Source: Spirogloea muscicola
Lineage: Eukaryota > Streptophyta > Zygnematophyceae > Spirogloeales > Spirogloeaceae
DNA: 57,570 bases
Reading direction: 5' to 3'
NCBI GenBank assembly: GCA_009602725.1
Contig: WELB01000112.1
Location: 203,117 to 260,686 of the forward strand
Position numbers and translations under genes: made by a program. Positions 22,686-37,488 of the stretch are shown one piece after another (position 1 is the stretch's first letter; each line of letters opens with the position of its first letter). The notes under the pieces were generated by a model that was not told the origin of the DNA, searched no databases, and saw only the letters and a list, made by a program, of their open reading frames with translations.

Positions 22686-25600
22686 TCAGGAAGCAGGCGG
22701 CAGAGCAACCGTCCGTCCACGCCAATGGTCGCCGACACCCTGGGTGAGGTGGTACTCGCCGTTCAAGGATGTCGCGTCCTCGTTCTCGGCCCGCCGCTTG
22801 CCGAAGCTAAGGAGGGGCTCGTGGGCTCCGCGAGCAGGCCTAGTGGGAGCAAAATGGAGCTCCCCATCCACCTCCTCCACTTTCCCAACATGGTGACTCG
22901 ACTCATGCCCTGCGCCACCGCCAACCCTGGTTTGATCGCTCCCTTCCACGACGTTGCCCTTTGGCTTGTTGACAAGCCTCCTACTGTGTGGGGCGATTAG
23001 AAGGTCAGCATACTTCTCAGTGACCCCAGCCTTGGCTGTACCTCTTTCATGGCCATTGCCGGTGTGACTGATTGGCAAAGTGAAAGGGACTTCATTGGCT
23101 CCTTTTGCACAGTACTTGCTCCAAAGGTGGCGGTAAGTATTCTCGAGGTTCCGGGTGAATGTCGGACCGTCACAGAGGCGGGAGCTCAGCATCCTCTCCC
23201 TCATGCCGCCACGCAAGCTGGCCAGCTTTGGGGTGTTGAGGGCCAGGTCGTAAGCGAGCTGCACGTACTCATCCTCCGTGGCTGCAATCAGTTCGTCCAG
23301 TCCTGCTCCCACGAAAGCTCACTGTCAATACACCCTTCTCTCGCAACCGTCGCTAGGAGCAAATGCACCCTCAATGTTTAGATGAACTGCCACAACAGGC
23401 ACAAGCCTTAGCTGACAAGAATCCTTGGTAGCTCAGTGCTCATGGAAATCTCACCTAATGAACTGAGCAACGTCACTCCCACATTGTTGGCATGCACCTT
23501 CCCTGCCATTGTGACACATGGCACGCCCATGTAGAGGGACTCGCAGGTCGTCGTGGTCCCCGCATACGGAAAAGTATCCAAGCTGAGGCCAGCAAGCACA
23601 GTGAGAGCAGGGCATGAAACTAGTGCATTGGAACATTCACCTCAGAAACTCATGTGTAATCAGGTCATTGAGAAAATCATGACAGTTGACAACATGCAAT
23701 CAAGTGACATGGCTACTGCATGAGGGAAAGCCAGGCTTGGTATATGCTGGCATGCTTTTGCTTTGCGTATTTAGGGACTTGATAACCACCTGATATCTAT
23801 GAGCGAGTACGCCTGCATGTGATCATGGTTCAGGAGGACCAAAGGCAAGAGGTCTATGCGCAGTGAGTCCACGCCTTCCTGCTCCATCTGGGCCATAAAT
23901 CTGTCCCTAATAGAAGTGCAGGAAAAAGGCTTGCACTTGACCACCAGCCGTGATGTGGGCATCAGCTTCAGGATCCTAGCCCAGACCTTCAGCACTTTAG
24001 GAGTGATCTGCACAGAGCAAGAGGTACTCAGTACGGCGAGTGGCCTACCTCTCCTCTAAACACTGTACGCGCTGCTATGTGACTTAGAAAACTTCAGACA
24101 CATGTGCTGAAGCATAAGGGTTGGAAACGCGACTGCAGGAGGCAGCAGCTGACCTCCTCAAAACATGTAACTGCAAGCTCCAAGTCAGGCGAGGGCAAGG
24201 GCAAGGAGGGCACCTTGGCAAGGTTATTGAAGGTGCCAAATGTAACAAAGCCATGGAGGACAGCCGGCGAGGGGGTCACGGCGCCTGCTTCAGGGGAGGG
24301 CGTGTAGCAGAGGAAGCAGCCAGGAAGCCGCACGAGCTCTTCGACATGCCTGAATGCACAAATGCCACGAGAAGCATTCTGCCACATAAGAAGAAGTGAC
24401 CCAGTGCGCGACTGCGATGCAGTACAGGGCATGGGCATGGGTACAAACGACAACCAGATAAGCTTGTGTGCTTGCGGGCGCTAACAGCAATGAAGTAGCA
24501 TCTACAAGTACTAGTGAGCAGCAACTTGATTGCTATGGTCACATGATGCAAGAGGTACCTCTGGCGCGTATCTACTGGATCAGCAAGGGCATCTGTGAAG
24601 CGGTAGTCAATCGCTTTCAATCCAGTCGTGTTGGGATACCCAATCCAAGTTACCTACAACAGTGAAGCCTCCTTTCAGCTTCCCCACTCTGCTTTACTGA
24701 ACAAGTGCAAACAAGCTCTACTCCCTGCTGGATGAGAAGGCAGAGACACCCACAGGCCCACATTACGAGCATTCATTGTTAACCTGTATTGGCGCAGGGC
24801 GGCACGCCAGAACACCAAGGCGGTTGTTCGCGGTATGCCCCGTCAACTCAACAAGGACGTCGACTTCGTCGGCCATGACCTTCTGGGCCACCTGGCGCTC
24901 TTCCAATCCATACACATCCCGCCATTCGCCCCCGCTTCTCATCACCGTGTCCTTCAGTCTCGCTGTCTTTCCATCAGCCTGCACAGAACAAATCACTCGC
25001 ACAATATTTCCCTCGTCAAGCTGCACGTTAACATGCACACTTGCCGGTCTCAAAGCTGGACCTCCCTCCTGATAGGTAACTACTTGACCTGGAAGTAAGG
25101 AAATACATCCATTTTGCACTGAAGAAGGTGCGCAAAAGCGTTGTAGAACATGCAAACTTCAGGGCAAGCGTGTGGCCTCACCTTGACCACTGCAGAGTAG
25201 ACGATTATGCGACAGGAAGCGTAATCATGATGCTGAAGGGGGGCCTCGACAAAATAGGAGACGGAATGTGTGAAGAAGTCTGGTGAGATGTAGCCTATAG
25301 TTAGCTTCTTGTCTGGCCTATTGCTGTTCTTCCAGCTTGTGCACTCAGGGTAGAGGCGCGAAAATCGTACGCCCCAATCCCTGTCAGCAACATCTCAACT
25401 TAACAGTATGAGCTACTATTTGCACCTATAAGCTCGTGTAGTGATAGAGCAACATAAGACTTGAGCAATTGGCAGCACTCTCCATGTATGCTGAGCACCT
25501 ACTTGATCTGCAAGCTGACAGCGCCTGACAGCAAGTAAAAACACCTCAGTTCTACTCATGAATAGCCTAGCACCATTGGCTATACAGTACTTTGACCATG

Positions 25601-28600
25601 TGAATGATGTCTCATGCGTCTACCAGATATAAACTTCGATATGAGAATGCCAACTACGTTTCTAATCGACACTCGCCTGTGTGCTCTGAAGAGCGCATCA
25701 TCATCACCTTCACATATGTAATTCATTGCCAAAAGCCGATTCTGCAGGAATACAGCTCCAGTTTTGACAAGAGCTACATATGCTGCTCCTACTCCAACAA
25801 GGGCTCAGGTCGTAGTGGGATACATCAGATGCTGGGCCCTGCCTGCATAAAGCTTTCAGGTGCCTATTTACATGCATTCATCCAGGCTATGATATGTCAT
25901 CGAAAAGGGCAAAGGGACAATGGCCGGAACATATCTTACCTGGCCAGCATTTCGCGAGTCATTGTCGATCCTGAGACAATGCTCGTATGCCTCAATGGCT
26001 GCAGGTATATTACCAGCATCTCTATGTAGGACTCCTGAAATGTACCAGCCAAGACCATATTACTCTCATAATTCCTGTGTATAAGGAATACAATCTGACA
26101 GTTTAACAGGAAAAAATGAGGTCCTCTGTGTAACATCAATCCAAAAGCATCAGAAGCCTCGACTTGGCCCCACATTGCAGGTCAACAGGCCCATAGGAGG
26201 TTGCACAGATAATCTGCACACCACTGGAACACATCTGACCCAAGAAGGGGAAGCTCAAGACCTAAGTTGTTGTAAGCTTCGGCATAATTGGGATTGGCGA
26301 GGATGGCCGACTGTATCATGCTAAGAGCCAAGTCCATTTTACCCTGTGACATAAGAACTTGTCTGGCATCAGGACAAGCAGGCCTCAGTCTAAGCATGCC
26401 TTGTATTTGAATCAGAGTCCTGTCATACGTTAGAAATGCCAAATGTAAGGGATGCAGTTTACCTGTACGGTAAACACTACTCCGAGGTTATTGAGAGACT
26501 GTGAGAACTTGGGCTTGATGCGGAGCGCCATCTGCCATCCGCACAACATCAGATTTACCTAGATAGTTTAGATTGTAAAACTTAGGAGACTCCAGCTAAA
26601 GAAGACGTCTCTTTGGAGAGAACAGCATGGGTAAGCGCATGACCACCTATGGTCCAAACAACAGCTGGAGCTACACAACTTGCATACCTGATAGCACTCA
26701 ACGGCACGTTCCAAGTTGTCCCGGTCCTTGTATATCACGCCGAGATTGTTGCATGCCTCTGCGCACTGCGGGTTGAAGTGCAAAGCCAGCTCGTACATAA
26801 CAACAGCCTGATTACACAAACTGCATTTGGGCTGAGGACCTGAGTGTGAGCTGCAAATATCTACACCCTGCTTACGCATTACTTACTTCATGCAAACGAC
26901 AAGGACTACACAGGCATTGTATCTAACAAACGGGGTGAGACACAGGGTTGTCATGATCAGCTGAAAGGCTGCAGGGATGTGCTTTTGCGAATCAATTCTG
27001 TATGCCGGCAATGTCTAAGTAGTCCAAGGCCTATATCTTAAGTAAAATAAATAAAAAACTAGGATCATTATCTAGGTGTAATGGAGTAGATGATAGACCG
27101 TGTCGAAATTGAGTAGCTCGCCATATGCCACTCCAAGATTGTACATAGCGTCTGCGTAATGAGAGTTGTAGAGCAAAGCCTTCTTATAGTAAGCTATGCC
27201 CTCCAGGATGCTGCCCTCAAGCTTCACCTGTGCCGAAATGTTAAGGAGAAGAAAGTAAGGCAGCTACCATGCTGACCGACATGTGCGCTGAGGTTTGATA
27301 CAAGGTGACCTGCAACAGCAGCACCACATGATGATCTGCGGCACGCTGTAAGTGGTAATGCTTAACCGGCACTCTTACCTTTGTGCCCAGGTCGGTGAGC
27401 GCAATGGCCATGTTGTTCTTGGCAATGGCAAAGTTTGGAGCGACAGCCAAACACCTTCCGAGGAAGGACAGACCAAGTGCTTGTCAGTAGGTCCAAAGGT
27501 GCTCCAAGCTTGCACCATTGTTGTCTTGCTAACAACAGGCTCTGTTCACAATTGCGAAGCAGACACTTGACCCCACAAGTTGCCTATGCGGGCCACATGC
27601 TTGCTGCACTTTTTCGTCCACTTTTACAACGAGCAATGCAATTCATGACCATGAAGGGTTTCCTGCACCTCTCATAGCACGCGATAGCGGCGGGAAGTTT
27701 CTCTTTGTTCTTGAATATGACACCCATGTTGCAGTGCGCCTCAGCGTACATGGGCTGCAGCGTGGCCGCCTTCTCATAGAATGTAAGCGCCATGTCGAAC
27801 TGACCCATCTCAGAGTACACAACGCCCAGATTGTAGTACGCCGGCTGGAAGAGGCCACAACAATGCATGAGTCAGGAGATGAGGTGTGCGGTGCGCTTGC
27901 AATGGAATGAGGCCAAGCTGAGCCAATACACCGCATGAAAATTGCCAAGGAAGTCAGAAGAATGGGACTCCGAAGCGAAAGCCTTAGGCTTCGGGAGAAG
28001 CCCAACGCAAAACCAGTACCAAAACTCTTCACCACTGCGCTAATGTGCGCTGTAGTCCTCCGAATGTTGACTCGAATCAGGCCGAGCGCTATTTGGCAGA
28101 CCAGGCTGCGATACACGCGCAGCTGCTTGCTGAGAAGTCGTTAAGCGATGAGCTCACTGCATAGGTGGCATCCACAGTCACGGCCTCGTAGTACTTGGCT
28201 ATACCGTCCTGGATGCTGCCACTCAGTTTCAGGCGCGTGCCGAGGTCCGTGAGCACCACCGCCAGATTGGCCGCCGCCTCCTTGTAGCCAGGGCACAGAG
28301 CGAGCGCTTTCTGGTAAGCCTGCAGGGCAGCAAGTCACAGGGCACCGAGTCAAAGCACCAGAGAAGCCGTAGCAGATGGCACGCCCATCATAAGCAAGGC
28401 CATTGCTGCTGCACCTTATCTGGTACGAGTTTCTTCACAGAAGCCTTCTAAAGTCATACAAAGATCTTAACCCTGTATCGCGTTAGCTTCTCCTGACCCG
28501 GCCAGGCTTGAGATGTGACTGCTCTCCTAGACTCGTGCAGAGGGGGCCGCCAGAGAGCAGCCCAGCGTGCACATCGTGATCGATCTCACAATGAGAAGGC

Positions 28601-29283
28601 TAAAGGACTCGCAGTGGCCAGCGCTCGCGCTGCTGCGGCTTGCATGCACACCACGACGCGCCGACGCAGAGGGGAGGCCCGCCACTTGGCATCGTCAGAG
28701 GTATTTGAACCCTCGACCTCAGCCTCGGCAAGGCTATAGTCTACCAATAAGCTACTTAAGCTTTCTGCAGGCCTGGAGGTAAATACGCGAGCTTCGCAAG
28801 CCCTCCCTCAGACTTCCACCAGCCCCTTTGCTTCTACCTTGCTTCTTGTCGCGCTTCCGTTGAAAGGATTCGACACGATTGTCTAACTTGACAGCAATAC
28901 CTTGGGTAAGAAGACATGCACTTTGGTATCGAGAATGGTCAAGCACACGGTCGGCCGTCCTGAGCGCAGACGGCCAAGGAGGTGTCGGGCGTGCTATGGC
29001 AGTCACCTCGGCGGCCTCGAGGAGCAGGCCCTCCTCCTTGTAGAGGATGCCGCAGCGCGTGAGCGCGGCGGGGTCGTCGGGGTCGGCGCGCAGCGCGGCG
29101 GCGAAGCACTGGAAGGCGAGGCCGGGCTCGCCGCGGAGCTGGTGGCAGGTGCCCTGCCCCACCCACGCCGCCACGTTGCGCTCGTCGCCCGCCAGCGCCG
29201 CCTGGTACAGCGCGATGGCCTCGCCCAGCTTGTTGCGCGCCTGCAGCAGCGCCGCGTACGCCACCGCGTCCTTGCCCGCCAGC
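22686..29283 (-). CDS. SPY: SPINDLY-type protein O-fucosyltransferase (TPR + GT41), N-terminal exon missing
   Basis: Nucleocytoplasmic enzyme related to O-GlcNAc transferase; the Arabidopsis protein O-fucosylates DELLA and other proteins. Exons (minus): 29283-29007, 28319-28158, 27844-27669, 27454-27379, 27227-27099, 26807-26688, 26531-26463, 26343-26262, 26034-25940, 25741-25677, 25380-25182, 24978-24784, 24653-24559, 24349-24214, 24007-23790, 23582-23455, 23302-22686. All 16 junctions keep phase, giving about 945 residues. TPR repeats run from [16 protein letters not shown] to NAYEHC-like repeats (26034). The catalytic half has [82 protein letters not shown] and the signature [20 protein letters not shown]. 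The donor at 25676 is GC, not GT. The C-terminus extends about 130 residues beyond the usual YRHLWSKYC. The start is lost near the poly(A)/N gap. Confidence 0.96.
28700..28760 (-). repeat. tRNA-Gly(GCC)-like sequence, probably a SINE head or tRNA relic, in SPY intron
   Basis: On the minus strand an A-box-like TAGCTTATTGGTAGA (28754-28740) is followed by a 5-bp anticodon-like stem with loop TTGCCGA, then a B-box-like GGTCGAGGGTTCAAATACC (28718-28700). The D stem is poor and I find no paired acceptor stem, so a working tRNA gene is unlikely. It lies in the intron between the first two visible SPY exons. Confidence 0.5.
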
Positions 29284-29513
29284 CTGCGGCGCCGGCTCGA
29301 GCAGCGTCAGCCGTCAGGGCTCTCCAAGTCGCGGCGGCGGCGGCGGCTCCGGCAAAGGCGGGCGGCTGCTGCTACGAGTTCTGGCGAGCCGCTCCCGCCG
29401 CCAGAGAGCTGCGCAGCTGGCACACGGAGCCATAGAGCGGCGGTGACGGCGCGCGGCGAGGGACGGCGCGAGCACCTGCCAGCGGCGGCGGCGGCGGCGC
29501 CTCCGGCGGCGCC

Positions 29514-31507
<1,994 letters not shown>

Positions 31508-34500
31508 CTATGGAGTTGGGCCAATCATTTTCTCAGGAATGACCCACTCTTTGAATTGCTCAGGTGTGCACGCTCCGAGAGATACAGCTGCTTCCTGCAG
31601 TCGAGAATGAATAATGGATACAGAAGATCAGCTGCATATCAACCAGCAAAAAGCAAGATATGAGACTACCTCATAGGCAACAACCCATTCTTTGTCTCAC
31701 TCAGTGTGACTATGCAAAAGTCAACCGTGATTCAAGAGAAGAAACCATACCTGCAGCGTGGTATTCTCTTTGTATGCCTTCTTTGCAGCTGCTGCTGCTT
31801 TGTCATACCCAATTTTCTGCGAAGGTCCAACGGCAGAGGCTAAAAGCGGTACAGCCGTTTGCAATTACTGCTTCTCCTAATATTGGACAAACTACAGTCA
31901 CTAAGTATCATACATGGCAAGACATCAGACGGTGATATATGATGCTCAAGACTGTGCTTGTTTGATGAACTCCAGTGTGGAATCACACGGACCGTATTAA
32001 GTGCAGTGACGAGCATGAGCGACTGGCAAAAGCACAAAGATTAGATGTCACACTTCGAGTCAACAAGTTGAAGGAGAAGTCAATTGCCAAAGCAAGGCGT
32101 TCCCCAATATGAAATGACTGGCACACAGACCTGTGAATGACAATTCGTATAGCAGTGGCCAAGCCTTACCTCATGAAGGAGTTGTGATATTCTTTTCTCA
32201 TTAGCTACAATGCCAGTTACACAATGCTCAGTGAAGGATTCAGCGGCATCCCCAAGAAGCCTCATGGACTGCACATAATACATCCGCTGCATTAGTAAGA
32301 CAGAACATGAATGCAGACCAAGCACTATGCAGAGGTACATAGTACAGCAGACCAAGTCCTTACCAGGCTTCACAAGCTGACTACTGATACATCTGAACGA
32401 GGCAGCTCTCATTGCAAGTTATGGCTCCTTCGCGACGCACCCTGAGAAGGTTGTGAGCAAGCAAGGGCTTGAACACGTTCAACTCAAAGTGACCATTAAG
32501 CCCTCCAACAGTGGCTGCCACGTTGTTGCCAATGACCTACAATATTCAATGTTTGGACGTAGCAATTGATGGCTTGAAGGACCTCTATGGGTCACAACTC
32601 AGGAAAATATCTTGCAGAATGGCATTCCCTGCAGACACTTAATGGCTTCTCTTCAAGCACGCACAGTAGAGCCTGACTAGAGCAAGCAAAAGCTACGCGC
32701 TGCTTGGAAAGCAAGGAATTTACGTACTAGAAGGCCTTACGAAGCATGGTCCACAAGACTGACCTGAGAGCAGACCATAGTCAGCGCTTCACATTGTGTA
32801 GGATTGACCTTTCCAGGCATGATACTGCTTCCAGGTTCATTCTCCGGCAGCAGTAGTTCACCAAGCCCACACCTTGGCCCACTGAGAGAGGAGCAGGTTG
32901 TCAGCTACGCAGCCTCGATGTTCTGCAAGTGGTATCAATCTTTGCTTGCAAGAGCCGCCTAACTCCTGAGCAGAAACAACCTAGCAAGAAGTCTGATGTC
33001 GTTGGCAATCTTGAAGAGTGACACTGCCACGGTGTTGAGTGCCCCACTCGCCTCCACAAAAGCATCATGAGCAGCCTGCATTCGACTTGGCAGGACTGAG
33101 CACTTCTGCAAATCAACATTTGTGAGCTGCCAGCCATTGTGAGGAGTAGAGGGCGTTATCCAATACTGAAAGAGCCAAGAAATTCTTAGACAAGTCGCTG
33201 AAATGTTGCTGCAACTGCACATGTGCATATCTGCAACTCACTAGAGCTTCGAATTTATTGTCTGCTGTGATGAAAGGCAACCCCGTATCATCTGCAACAG
33301 CTTCAGCAACTTTCTCAGCAAACCTGGGCATACAGTACAAGCAGAGTACCATCATGAGAAGGTTCAGCGATGGCTAGTGAGAATCTGTGATCTAGGTATG
33401 AAGTTGCGAGACCTAAGGAACAAGTAGGGCTTGCCCAGGAGATTGCTAGAAGTACTTCAGAGTCAGATCGCATCCCTTGAGGTGGCCAACTTCGACACAT
33501 TCAGGTGCTGTGAGAAGCTGTTCTTACCCCACCCTGGTATTTAGGCCTGTTCCTACAGCTGTGCCACCTTGAGCCAACTGCTCTACAGAACAATTGCAGC
33601 AACGTGTTACATTGCTGTTTTTCTCAGCAGCAGTGTGGATGGCATCTGCAGAGCTGTGCTCTTGATTACACATTCATGATGCCCTGTATGGCTGGTCCAG
33701 TCAAGGAGGAGGTAGCTACTTTGATAAATGCACGAACGGCTCTATGTGGTGAATTCTACACGGAAGCAGCAAATGTACAACAGGTAATCAATCAGCTCGT
33801 GCATCTGAGCATACCTGACTCATTCGTGGTATAGTATCCTCTATTCTTGCAATCCCGTGCTTCACCTATGATGATTTAGGAAATCGATTAGACATCACAT
33901 CTTCACAAAAGCACTCCATATTGCATACACAGTGCATGGCATGAAGAAGGTGTGCTGGGTATGCTATCAACGACTCTAGTCAATACGTGATTCATCTCGT
34001 GGTCCTGCTACGAGGAACCACCTGAGTTGCATAACCACTGAACTCTTGCCCAAGAGTCAGGGGCACAGCATCTTGCAGATGAGTGCGGCCAATCTTGACA
34101 ATGTTGCTAAAATCTTCAACCTGTCATGATAAACCCTTCAACCTGTCATGAGCGTGGTCGAATTACTGGCTTAGGACAAGTGTGGCACAATTGGATCTAA
34201 TAGTCATGTGCCCCGCCGCCTGAGCAGTCGTACACAAGGCAGGGCAGTCATGGACAGCTCTTCTCTCACTTTCTGATCAAGTCCAGCCTAAGTGGGTAGA
34301 ATTCCTACCTTGGCAGCAAGTGCACTATGAAGAGCTTCCAGCTTGGGGATCAACCTGGTTTTGGCTTCCACAACGGCTGCAATGTGCATCGCCTGCACAA
34401 AGCAGGAGCAACAGAGAAACCATAAGTACAAAGAAGAAGCTACAGTGCCATGTTTATCAATAGCAATGAGGGTGCTCTGCGAGCTACCTATATGTATCAG

Positions 34501-35780
34501 GTCTTTGGGAGAAAGAACACCTGCCGATAGCCTCCAGCGGAAGACTTCGCTGGCAGGCCCCTTAGAGTACTATCTGAAGTCTAACCAGCTTACCGTTGGA
34601 AATGTATCGTTAGAGGACTGGCTCCTGTTGACATCATCGTTGGGGTGCACAACTGACTTGTCTCCCCTCTTCCCTCCAAGAAGCTCAGTAGCACGATTTG
34701 CTATGACCTAGTATGCCATATGCAAGTGGAGGTACTTCAAACCAACATTCAATAATCACCTCTAAGATAGTTGAATATGTTGTGCTCATGATTTTGCATA
34801 AGTACTAGGACGACACGTGACATGAAGCTTGACGAACTGGAGGTTGGCAGTCTTACCTCATTTGCATTCATATTGGTCTGTGTACCACTTCCAGTCTGCC
34901 AGATGACGAGAGGGAAGTGATCCATCAACTTCCCGTCGGCCACTTCCTGAGCTGCACCTATAATTGCGTCTGCCTTTGCCTCATCAAGGCCGTATTCGCG
35001 GTTGACCTGCGAGATGCTTGAAGCGAGTCACTGCCACTTGACTCCTTTACCAAGTACTCATAAGATAGCAAGACTACCTACACTGGAAGCCCAACAACAT
35101 CCTGTCAACACAAACGGTGGACACAGAAGCTTGAGGAAGAGGATCACTCCGTGCAGCTGACCTGTGCAGCTGCCTTCTTCAGCAGGCCCAACGCGCGTAT
35201 GAGAGGTTCGGGCATTCTCTCCCTCTCTCCACCAATTTTGAAATTCTGCAGCGACCGCTGAGTCTGAGCTCCCCAATAGCTGCAGAGAGACTAACATAAG
35301 ATGATCAACGTGCTGCTGTGCTGTCCTTTGCGACGATGATGATCGAACTACTGAAGCTCACGAGTACGCGATTATCGAAATTGCCAGTCTGAGCTCGGAG
35401 TCAGAATGCTGAGGAAAGCTACTGTGGCCATCTGTACCTTCTATGTCCTAGCACCTGTTTCTGTGCCAACAATATCAGTGGTGCTGCACCTCTGTGCACT
35501 TCTGAGACGATCGTCATACATACATTAAGACTCAGATCATGACTCGTACAAAACTGGTTCCAGCCTGTCTGAGGCTCGTCGCATTTCACCTATCCGCTGG
35601 GACTTTGACAACGCCCATGGTGTCCCTCTCCTCGCGGACAGCCGCAGCGCCGTCGGTCCAGCCGGAGGGGGCGGTCGCCAGCGGCCGCACCGGCGGCAGG
35701 GTGGTCGCGGTCCTGGCGGCAGTCGCAGCCGCGGCGCTGAGCCTGCACAGCGCGCCGCGCTGGCCGCCGAGGGCCGCCAT
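31508..35780 (-). CDS. FUM: Fumarate hydratase, class II, mitochondrial
   Basis: Interconverts fumarate and malate in the TCA cycle. Exons (minus): 35780-35590, 35279-35162, 35006-34857, 34707-34594, 34392-34309, 34120-34022, 33865-33815, 33580-33528, 33323-33242, 33075-32981, 32881-32764, 32536-32441, 32268-32170, 32022-31993, 31816-31751, 31594-31508. All phases agree: a complete protein of about 510 residues with a single ATG. The first ~45 residues are Ala/Arg/Thr-rich without acids, fitting a mitochondrial presequence. Landmarks: [67 protein letters not shown], and signature [16 protein letters not shown]. The end is [11 protein letters not shown]. Catalytic His (GRTHLQD) and Ser (GSSIMP) are present. 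Confidence 0.97.
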
Positions 35781-36345
35781 GCCGCGCGGCAGGCGCCGTC
35801 GGCCCGCGACGGTGGAGGGGAGAGAAGTGGCTCTCCCAAAGGCTGGAGGGGGCCTGAGTGGCCAAGTACGACGGCAAGCACATCAATAGATGTGCCTCGT
35901 TCGTTCGTTCTGGGCTGGGCCGCTTGCAGCCACCGCATATCACTGTGGAGGATGCTGCTCGACTTGTTTGGGCTGGCCTCTCACTGCCGTTTGCGTTACA
36001 TTGGTAGAGCGTTTCTCCCGACGGCGGGAAGACCAATGACGTCCTGCGTCTGGGACGCGCCACGCCCGTTGGTGGGCAGGCGGCAAGTGGAGACGAGTTT
36101 AAAAAGACCTGGCCAGCCCGCCACAGGACAGCTCGGGCCAGGGGCCGCCCCAGCGGGCCCCGCCCACGCCACCGCCGCGCCGCCGCCGCCGCCGCCGCCG
36201 TCGCCGCCGTCGCGCAGCGTCGTAGGCTGGCGGTCAGCCTTGAATGCCTGGCAGGCGCGCAGCCGGCTGTCGAGAGCCACCGCGTGTTCAGGCCCGGCTG
36301 TTCGCTGCTGCCGAGCTCTCGGGCCGAGGAGCGCTGCCGCCTGGC
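35781..36345. other. GC-rich region between divergent genes
   Basis: Lies between the fumarase start (-) and the gene at 36346 (+). It carries two short 'GGGCTGG' retroelement-type remnants near 35915 and 35968 and a GCC/CGC-rich block at 36170-36210. It probably supplies promoters for both genes. Confidence 0.4.
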
Positions 36346-36975
36346 ATGGACCCCGAGTTCTGGCTCCTCGCGCTCAAGCTTGCACAGTGCACGCAGTCAG
36401 ACAAGGATGTTGACGTGTACACTGGCTTTCCGCCCATGTACAAGCGGCTGGCCGACCTGTCGGAGCACCATGGGCGACTCGTCTGGGCCTGCAGGCCCAC
36501 TCGACCAGGGCCTTCGGTTGTCGAGGTGACCTCATGCACACAGTGCAACTTTGTGCACATTGTGTGCAAGGTCCTCGGCTGTACTTACGACTCTGCTGAT
36601 CCTGTTTCGCTTGCATGGCTTGCTCATGGTGGGCCAGAAAGGACTGTGTTGAGTATACCTAGATACGTGCAATTCGAGCCGGCAAGACATGGATGACATT
36701 GAGAATGTGCTCTCTCGGCATAGCGAGCACGCGAGCGGACTTGTGTCCACCCTTTGGCCATCCATTGACCTGGAAGAGTCGCTTATGTACATCGTAGTGC
36801 CTTTATACGACAGGAGCACGTCCAGGACCTGTTTGAGAAGAAGATCTTTCCGTCCCCAGTGCCTCTGGCGCAGATCGACAATCGCCGAATCTCGAAAGAG
36901 CTGGAGGACAGAGTCTGGGGGAAGCTTCAGCCAGTCGGGTCAGCTACTCAAGGCATCGATATACCTCCAGGCTAA
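36346..36975 (+). CDS. Hypothetical multi-exon protein
   Basis: Not recognised. The first coding segment starts at the ATG at 36346 (MDPEFWLLALKLAQ, VDVYTGFPPMYKRLADL) and has a good GT donor after 36525. A second candidate segment near 36690-36780 reads DMDDIENVLSRH and LVSTLWPSIDLEESL. A third, after a CAG acceptor near 36812, reads EHVQDLFEKKIFPSP, PLAQIDNRRISKELEDRVWG and stops at 36973-36975. Ordinary amino acid composition supports real coding sequence, but I did not prove the joins. Confidence 0.45.
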
Positions 36976-37488
36976 GAAGCGCCTACATGCTTAGAGCAAT
37001 TTCTCTCATCTTCATGGACGTAGGAGCGCGTTGACAAGTGTGCATCTGATCCTGCTCGCTGGTTATCTATTTCTCGCAATCTGATTCATTGTGAGCCACA
37101 GTCAATATGCAATTGGCCACAATCAATATGCAATTGGCAATGTGTTTCGTATGCTAGTCTGCTGTGGCACGCTCTGACCCACCTACTACCATGATCGTTG
37201 CTCTGCGTCCGTCCAGAAGAGGTCTAGATCCCACCCGCTTTCGCGTGTCGCACTATGGCGAGGTATTGGACAGGACGGCGGACATATCATCCCCTCTGCA
37301 CGCACACCTTGATCACATGTTTCCCCTCTCGAGTTAAGGGCCAACTTTGCTTGAGAATGCAAAAGTCGAGTCATTGGGCTCTTGGGCTCTTCAGCTAACC
37401 TTCTCAAGAAGCAAAGGACTCAAGCTTATGCCTCTGGTCGCATATCATTGAGGGCCAGTCTGAAAGTGCATTGATATGGCTGTTCTTT
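36976..37488. other. Intergenic, nothing recognised
   Basis: No gene, repeat or RNA seen beyond a short direct repeat (CAATATGCAATTGGC-like) at about 37103-37140. Confidence 0.4.

Noticed and set aside
28700-28760. Functional tRNA-Gly gene
   Set aside because: A and B boxes and a GCC-like anticodon loop are present, but the acceptor arm does not pair and the D stem is poor, so it is listed as a tRNA-derived repeat.
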